From JBECKQ01 sp040235375 (GTDB taxonomy: Bacteria; Planctomycetota; Phycisphaerae; UBA1845), in assembly GCA_040235375.1 (NCBI GenBank), contig JBECKQ010000254.1:1-63650 (forward strand): a stretch of 63,650 bases of DNA, written 5' to 3'. The notes under the pieces are model-generated. The model did no database searches. It saw only the letters and a list, made by a program, of their open reading frames with translations, and was not told the origin of the DNA. The position numbers and the translations under genes were made by a program. Positions within the stretch are counted from its first letter, which is position 1. Each line of letters opens with the position of its first letter. This document shows positions 58,747-63,650 of the stretch, in pieces.

Positions 58747-59082
58747 TCACAATAGCACGAGCGTGATGCCTTCGTTGTGGCGGTCGAGATCGCCGTCTCG
58801 CCGCAGCGCCGGCTGCCCATCCAGCAGGTCGCGGGACGCTTCGTCGAAGATGCTCCAGTTCTCGCCGGGAATGTACCCGCGGATCTCACCTTTCTTGCGC
58901 CGCTTGCGCAGCGACGCCCGGATACCCTTCTGCAGAGCGCCGCCGACGCCTGATGAACCGTAGCCGTGGATCAGTTTGATCACGCTTAGGCCGCCTCGTT
59001 TTGACGAGGCGATGGCATCGCTCAGCCGCCGGCGCGCCTCGTCCAGATTGGGCATTCCTTTTTTGAGATTCACTTCCGTCAT
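58747..59082 (-). CDS. Smr-domain protein
   Basis: A 111-residue protein; ATG 59082 (MTEVNLKKG) is the natural start. The Smr nuclease-like signature is seen as VIKLIHGYGSSGVGGALQKGIRASLRKRR (about residues 34-62) and the region after it. Stand-alone Smr proteins have been linked to RNA cleavage or ribosome rescue; here this is inference. It is upstream of the STAS gene on the minus strand. Confidence 0.8.
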   Translation of the reverse strand: MTEVNLKKGMPNLDEARRRLSDAIASSKRGGLSVIKLIHGYGSSGVGGALQKGIRASLRKRRKKGEIRGYIPGENWSIFDEASRDLLDGQPALRRDGDLDRHNEGITLVLL

Positions 59083-59369
59083 CGACCACGATTCCCGTGC
59101 CACGCCGCTGGACACCCGCACCGCCAACCTGTGCCGGGCATTGTAATGTCGGCCTGTCGCCCTGCAGGATGGTCCGCGGTGCGCCTCCGCTCTCGAAAAC
59201 CCGGCGATTCTTGAGTTTTCGGCCATAGGCAATGCGAAAATGCATTGAATGGCTGCCATCAAGCTGGCACAATAGACGCTGGTCGGGCACTTGGTACGCG
59301 CAGTCGTTTGTCCCACACCCTCGCAGGGGTCGCGGACGGCGCTTGAGGTCTCGCAGCAGGTCGCACGCG

Positions 59370-61331
59370 ATGCACGAATTCCGACCGACAGATGATCCGT
59401 CGACCGCACCTGCTGTGCCCGGCTTTCGTCTGCTTCATCTCATCGGCCGCGGCGCGTTTGGCCAAGTCTGGTTGGCCGATGAAAACCTCACCGGCGTTCG
59501 TCGCGCGATCAAGCTCCTGCCGAAAATGGTGGCCGGACAGTACGACCCTGCGCGCGAACTCGCGGGGATAAGACAATACCAGAAGAAGTCGCGGAATCAC
59601 CCGTCGCTCATTCAGATCTACCACGCCGACGAGACGGACGGCTTCTACTACTACGTCATGGAACTGGCCGATCCGGAGGACGGCGCTGCCGGCAGCCAGA
59701 GCGACGGACCGCCTCCCGCTGTGGAAGGCGACGCCGCCTCCTCGCCGGCAGCGGACGCAACCCCGTATCAGCCCAAGACGCTCGCTTCGCTCATCATGCA
59801 GGAAGCACCGCTGCCCGCCGCACGGGCCCTCGAGATTATCGCCGATATTCTTCGCGGCCTCGAGTATCTCCACACCAACGGCCTGATTCACAGGGACGTC
59901 AAGCCGTCGAATATTCTCTTCGTCGACGGCCGAGCCAAACTTGCCGACGTCGGCCTCGTCACGAATGCCGACCGCGACGTGACGCAAGTTGGCACGCCAG
60001 GATACATGCCACCCGACGCCACGCTTGACCGTACCGCCGACTTGTACGCCGTCGGCGTCATTCTTTACGAAATGATCACGGGCCTCCACCGTTCGCGATT
60101 CCCGGAGCTGCCTGTGCTTTCACCGCGCACCGGTCGCGAGCGCCGGCTGCTGCGCGCCGCCATTCACATCTCGAACCGCGCCGCCCAGCCGGATCGCCGC
60201 CGCCGGTACGCCACCGCGGCAGCCCTCCTGCGGGATGTTGCCACCGGCCGTGCCCGCGGGTCGCGTCGCCGACTTCGTCTTCTTGCGGCGGCATGCGTGC
60301 TGATGGCCGCGGCGATCGGCCTGCCGGCTCTCCGCCGGCCACCGGCCTGCGTCTCCGCACGCGTGGACATGAATGACAACCACGTCCTGATTCTCGAGTA
60401 CGCAAACGGCAACGGACGCCGCATTGCCTTCCCGACGCGGGTCATGTCGGCCTGCATCGTCGATTTCGACGGCGACGGCCACAGCCTTGTCGCTGTCGGG
60501 ATGGGACGATCGGGCCCACTGCAGGGCGACCTCGTTATCTTTGACCCCGCCCGTCCCAACTCGGCCATCGATGCTCCTCTGTACAAGGAGAACCTCTACA
60601 AGACTCCACCGTGGCATCACCAGGAGTTTGCGCGGCCATGCCAGGTCAACGTCCTCATGGCCGGCGACCTCGACGGCAAACCGGGTCAGGAGCTCGTTGT
60701 CCAGGTCAACCACGATGAGTGCCCCACCCATCTGATCGTCTTCAGTGGCGTCGGCGTCGAGCTAAGCGAGCACTGGCATTATGGGCATATGGGAGGTCTG
60801 ATTGCTGCCGCCGACCTTACCGGCGACGGCCTGCCAGAACTGGTCTGCGCCGGGATTGCGAATGAACGCGACGAGAGCATTCCGCCAGGCGCCGTTAGCG
60901 AAACGCTGCATGAGGCCGTCATGGTCATTGACCCGCGCAGTTCGGGCCGCCGGAGCTGGAGCATGAATCCCTGGATGAACGACGAGGCCGAGGCTTTCCT
61001 CGCGTACGGCTACTTCAAGGCATTTCCGGATCAGCCGCACCTCGGGTACCCTTCGTACTGCGCCTCCTCCATCGTACTGAAGGTGGGTTCGTCGCTGCCC
61101 ATCCGAATCGGAACCGTGAACGGTCTGCTCTGCGAGTTCAACGCTCAGCTTGAGTTACTGAGGATCCGCCCGGCCAACGCGGCACAGTTCCCGAAGCAAC
61201 CACCCCCGGAAGCTGATAATATCTGGGTCCGAATGTGGCCACTGGCGCAAAAACAACGACAAACTGGCGAGCCACCGCCGAATAGGGGGATGGTGACATC
61301 GCCAGTGGGGCCAGACCGCCGTGGCGGGTAA
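59370..61331 (+). CDS. Membrane Ser/Thr protein kinase with propeller-type extracytoplasmic domain
   Basis: A 653-residue kinase. ATG 59370 gives the family start; a longer frame exists upstream. Kinase motifs: GRGAFG (26-31), Lys48, HRDVKPSN (174-181), a DVG in place of DFG (193-195), GTPGYMPPD (208-216). A 35-residue Gly/Ala/Pro insert sits in the N-lobe region (about 103-133). A transmembrane segment lies at about 303-320. The rest is an FG-GAP/VCBS-type propeller with repeats such as VDFDGDGHSLVAVG, AGDLDGKPGQELVV and AADLTGDGLPELVC, likely outside. The next gene, a sigma factor, may be translationally coupled. Confidence 0.88.
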   Translation: MHEFRPTDDPSTAPAVPGFRLLHLIGRGAFGQVWLADENLTGVRRAIKLLPKMVAGQYDPARELAGIRQYQKKSRNHPSLIQIYHADETDGFYYYVMELADPEDGAAGSQSDGPPPAVEGDAASSPAADATPYQPKTLASLIMQEAPLPAARALEIIADILRGLEYLHTNGLIHRDVKPSNILFVDGRAKLADVGLVTNADRDVTQVGTPGYMPPDATLDRTADLYAVGVILYEMITGLHRSRFPELPVLSPRTGRERRLLRAAIHISNRAAQPDRRRRYATAAALLRDVATGRARGSRRRLRLLAAACVLMAAAIGLPALRRPPACVSARVDMNDNHVLILEYANGNGRRIAFPTRVMSACIVDFDGDGHSLVAVGMGRSGPLQGDLVIFDPARPNSAIDAPLYKENLYKTPPWHHQEFARPCQVNVLMAGDLDGKPGQELVVQVNHDECPTHLIVFSGVGVELSEHWHYGHMGGLIAAADLTGDGLPELVCAGIANERDESIPPGAVSETLHEAVMVIDPRSSGRRSWSMNPWMNDEAEAFLAYGYFKAFPDQPHLGYPSYCASSIVLKVGSSLPIRIGTVNGLLCEFNAQLELLRIRPANAAQFPKQPPPEADNIWVRMWPLAQKQRQTGEPPPNRGMVTSPVGPDRRGG

Positions 61332-61395
61332 TGGGGTAAGCCCGGCCGCTGCCGGTCCTGTTCAATCCGCGAGTCCAAAAGAGGCCACCGACATC

Positions 61396-62076
61396 ATGAA
61401 CCAGGACATCAACGCCCCCACGACCACCACGCAGACGCGAACGTCCACGACGCTCCTCGCCCGTGTGGCCACGACCGGCGACGAGCCGGCCTGCACGGCC
61501 TTCGTCGAGCGATACACGCCACTCGTTCGCACCGTCGCCTTCTCCGCCGGGCTCTCCGCCGAGGACTGCGACGATGTTGTTCAGGAAGTGATGATCGGCG
61601 CTATCGACGCACTGCGAAGTCACCGCTATGACCGCGAGATCGGCCGGTTCAAGAGCTGGTTGAAGGGCGTCGTCTACCACAAGGTTCTTGACGCCCGCAG
61701 CGCGCACGCCCGGCAGGCCGCCGGGGGAAAGCAGACGCTCGAGCATCTCGGTCGCGGCTCACCGCCGGCGCGTTCCATCCTTCGCGCAAAAACCGCGCTT
61801 GCAGACATGGCCGACCCGGCCCCGACGCCCGACGCCCATTTCGAGGCCACCTTCGAGGCCGAATGGCAGAAGGCCGCTATGGAGGTGGCATTGGACGAAA
61901 TCCGCCACGAGATAGACCCGCTCACCTACCAGGCGTTCGATCTCTATGCCCGTAAGAACCGTCCCCCACGGGAGATCGCCCGTCTGCTGGGCATTTCCCG
62001 CAACAGCGTCTACCTGGCGAAGTCCCGCATCGTCGCCCGCCTGCGGGAAAAGCTCAACGACGAGCCATCACTCTGA
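61396..62076 (+). CDS. ECF-type sigma factor downstream of the kinase
   Basis: A 226-residue sigma factor. ATG 61396 is used; GTG 61321, 11 nt before the kinase stop, is an alternative that would couple the two genes. Region 2 is clear (YTPLVRTVAFSAGLSAEDCDDVVQEVMIGAI, FKSWLKGVVYHKVLD) and region 4 ends the protein (NRPPREIARLLGISRNSVYLAKSRIVARLREKL). The kinase next to it fits the planctomycete theme of ECF sigma factors controlled by Ser/Thr phosphorylation; the partnership is inferred from position. Confidence 0.87.
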   Translation: MNQDINAPTTTTQTRTSTTLLARVATTGDEPACTAFVERYTPLVRTVAFSAGLSAEDCDDVVQEVMIGAIDALRSHRYDREIGRFKSWLKGVVYHKVLDARSAHARQAAGGKQTLEHLGRGSPPARSILRAKTALADMADPAPTPDAHFEATFEAEWQKAAMEVALDEIRHEIDPLTYQAFDLYARKNRPPREIARLLGISRNSVYLAKSRIVARLREKLNDEPSL

Positions 62077-62170
62077 GCGGGTGCCGGCGATTTTCGGAAC
62101 CCCGGCTGTCGTTGTCTGCTGAGGCTTATCCGGATTGCGTAGGCCGCGAGCTTGCAATATCCTCTCGCTC

Positions 62171-62728
62171 ATGGCTATCCAGTTCCCATGCCCGTCCTGC
62201 CACAAGCAGATTGAAATCGATGGCGAATGGGCCGGCCGAACCGTCGAGTGCCCGTACTGCCAGGCGGCAGTCCCGGCTCCCTCCGCTCCGGCCTCGGACA
62301 CTGGGGACCGGGTGATGGCTCGGCCGATCGCGGAGTCGCCGCAATACGGGTTCGCAGAGCCCTACTCGGAGAAGCCGACGGGTAATCCGATCGCGGTGGT
62401 GGCCCTCGTGCTTGCACTCATCGGCACCGCCCTCATTGTGGCCATGTCGTTGGTCGCCCAGGCCAAGCTTGCAGCGATGTTCCCCCCGGGTGCGACGCCG
62501 ACGCCGGAGCAACTCCAGGAGGCCATGAAATCGGCGATGCAGAAGGGTGATATGGGCCTTGCGGTCGCGAGCCTGGGCATGCTGGCGGGCGGGCTGGTGG
62601 CTCTGGCGGGCTTTGTCTGCGCCATCGTCGCTCTGACGCGACCTGTCCGGCGGGGTATCGCGATCGCTGCGCTGCTCATCGCCATTGCGCCCGTGCTGCT
62701 TGTGCTCGCGCAATTGGTCGCTGGCTAG
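62171..62728 (+). CDS. Membrane protein with N-terminal zinc ribbon
   Basis: A 185-residue protein. ATG 62171 starts at MAIQFPCPSCHKQIEI, and the ribbon closes with VECPYCQA (about residue 27), a type common in planctomycetes. Three to four transmembrane segments follow (VVALVLALIGTALIVAM; ASLGMLAGGLVALAGFVC; IAALLIAIAPVLLVLAQL). No catalytic motif. The ribosome site is weak. The gene lies 94 bp after the sigma factor and before the rRNA promoter region. Confidence 0.75.
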   Translation: MAIQFPCPSCHKQIEIDGEWAGRTVECPYCQAAVPAPSAPASDTGDRVMARPIAESPQYGFAEPYSEKPTGNPIAVVALVLALIGTALIVAMSLVAQAKLAAMFPPGATPTPEQLQEAMKSAMQKGDMGLAVASLGMLAGGLVALAGFVCAIVALTRPVRRGIAIAALLIAIAPVLLVLAQLVAG

Positions 62729-63260
62729 CCGGCGCGTTCTCGCGTCATCGGGGCCGTTCCGATGCCCGTTCGGAACGTTGAAAAGGCCGTCCCCGCCGGG
62801 CTTGACTTGCCTGATTTCTGTGGTATCTATACCGATGGTCGTCGAGAATGGCGGCCACGTGAGCCCGTCTGCGGCGGGCTGCAAGTCGCCCCACTGGCTG
62901 GGGTTACTGCCAGGATGGTCGAGGCGAGTGCATCGGCCCGCAGGGGCGGTGCTGGCTCTTGACATCCGGTCAGGGCTCTCTAGACTTAGGGGCTCGCGTC
63001 GCCGAGCCGGACCGGTCCGGCGACAATGCTCTTTGACAAGTGAACAGGTACATGTCGCCGTGAGAATGTGAGCCGGCTCCGCGGACGCGTCTTAAGTGCC
63101 GTGGGACGGCTGATCCAAGAGGCGCCGAAAAGGCGTCTCATGGTGTGGTGCGGTCTTTTCACAAGATCGCGTCGGTCACATTCTTGCGAGCGCGCGCAAG
63201 TGTGTTTGGCCCAAGATCGATTCGACCATCGTCGTCTTCGGACGGCGGTGATTGGATACT
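62729..63260 (+). promoter_or_regulatory. rRNA operon promoter and leader region
   Basis: Two promoter-like pairs: TTGACT (62802-62807) with TATCTA (62824-62829) at 16 bp, and TTGACA (62959-62964) with TAGACT (62981-62986) at 16 bp. A boxA-like antiterminator TGCTCTTTGACAA lies at 63027-63039. A leader hairpin GAGGCGCC/GGCGTCTC is at 63119-63139. The layout of tandem promoters, boxA, leader and 16S is typical for an rrn operon. Confidence 0.7.
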
Positions 63261-63650
63261 CAAGTGAAGAGTTTGATCCTGGCTCAGAACGAACGCTGGC
63301 GGCGTGGCTAAGGCATGCAAGTCGAACGGACACGGATTTTGGGTAACTGAGAACCGTGTTAGTGGCGAACGGGTGAGGAGTACATGGATAACGTACCCTG
63401 GACTCGGGGATAGCGGCTCCTGGTTTCGGCCAGGATTAGCGAAAGTGCCGGTAATACCCGATGACCCCGCGGGACCGCATGGTCCTGCGGGCAAGGCTCC
63501 GGCGGTCCGGGATCGGTCCATGTCCTATCAGCTTGTTGGTGGGGTAACGGCCTACCAAGGCAACGACGGGTATCGGGTGTGAGAGCATGACCCGACACAT
63601 CGGGACTGAGACACTGCCCGGACACCTACGGGTGGCTGCAGCAACGAATC
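63261..63650 (+). rRNA. rrs: 16S ribosomal RNA, 5' part
   Basis: The 5' third of 16S rRNA. The universal start AGAGTTTGATCCTGGCTCAG is at 63268-63287, placing base 1 near 63261. The EUB338 region reads ACACCTACGGGTGGCTGC, the planctomycete (EUB338-II) variant. It runs off the window edge at about position 390 of the gene. Confidence 0.98.

Overview
The window comes from a high-GC member of the Planctomycetota. The best evidence is the 5' end of a 16S rRNA gene at the right edge (about 63261 to the window end). It carries the planctomycete variant of the EUB338 probe site (positions matching the complement of EUB338-II) and a 5' region that looks Phycisphaerae-like; the class assignment is an inference. 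Gene content agrees: paired ECF sigma factor and Ser/Thr kinase, many small membrane proteins with a C-terminal CPEC zinc ribbon, a planctomycete-type pseudopilin, dockerin-like repeats, and numerous lipoproteins. No insertion sequence, prophage or CRISPR array is visible.

Layout. 1-4.1 kb: an acyl-chain synthesis cluster (dehydratase, ACP, dehydratase, a ketosynthase lacking both catalytic histidines, a complete ketosynthase). 4.2-11.4 kb: CysQ-like phosphatase, secreted GH18 hydrolase, then a GH3 beta-glucosidase with a sodium/solute symporter. 11.4-24.9 kb: zinc-ribbon membrane proteins, a MarR regulator beside a small secreted basic protein, phosphoglycerate mutase, an ECF sigma factor with a zinc-binding tail, DinB, a 1065-residue S41 protease fusion, and a two-gene lipoprotein operon with a clear terminator. 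25-33 kb: purH, an SDR39U1-type epimerase, a small membrane gene split by an in-frame UGA, a phage-like small protein, SpoIIE phosphatase, YceH, GNAT, a cysteine-cluster protein. 33-38.8 kb: a pilus-linked operon (pilT, a degenerate GspE/PilB-like protein with membrane segments, a CvpA-like protein) divergent from a pseudopilin. 39-48 kb: YbaK, a receiver/GGDEF/SDR operon, lipoproteins, trpF, a divergent QueC, DUF1015, DUF547, FxsA. 48.16-49.4 kb: about 1.2 kb without protein coding, with strong signs of a large structured RNA on the minus strand. 49.6-63.2 kb: micropeptide, aminotransferase, thioredoxin-TPR protein, PQQ-propeller protein, tRNA-Arg, tsaB, HAD phosphatase, pgeF, signalling proteins (pseudo-receiver, STAS), Smr, kinase/sigma pair and the rRNA promoter region.

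Most genes look like core chromosomal loci. The items I consider most worth pursuing are the minus-strand RNA at 48163-49390, the ketosynthase pair, the catalytically degenerate GspE-like protein in the pilT operon, and the UGA-interrupted gene at 27834-28106. All functional calls are by reading motifs; no database search was run.
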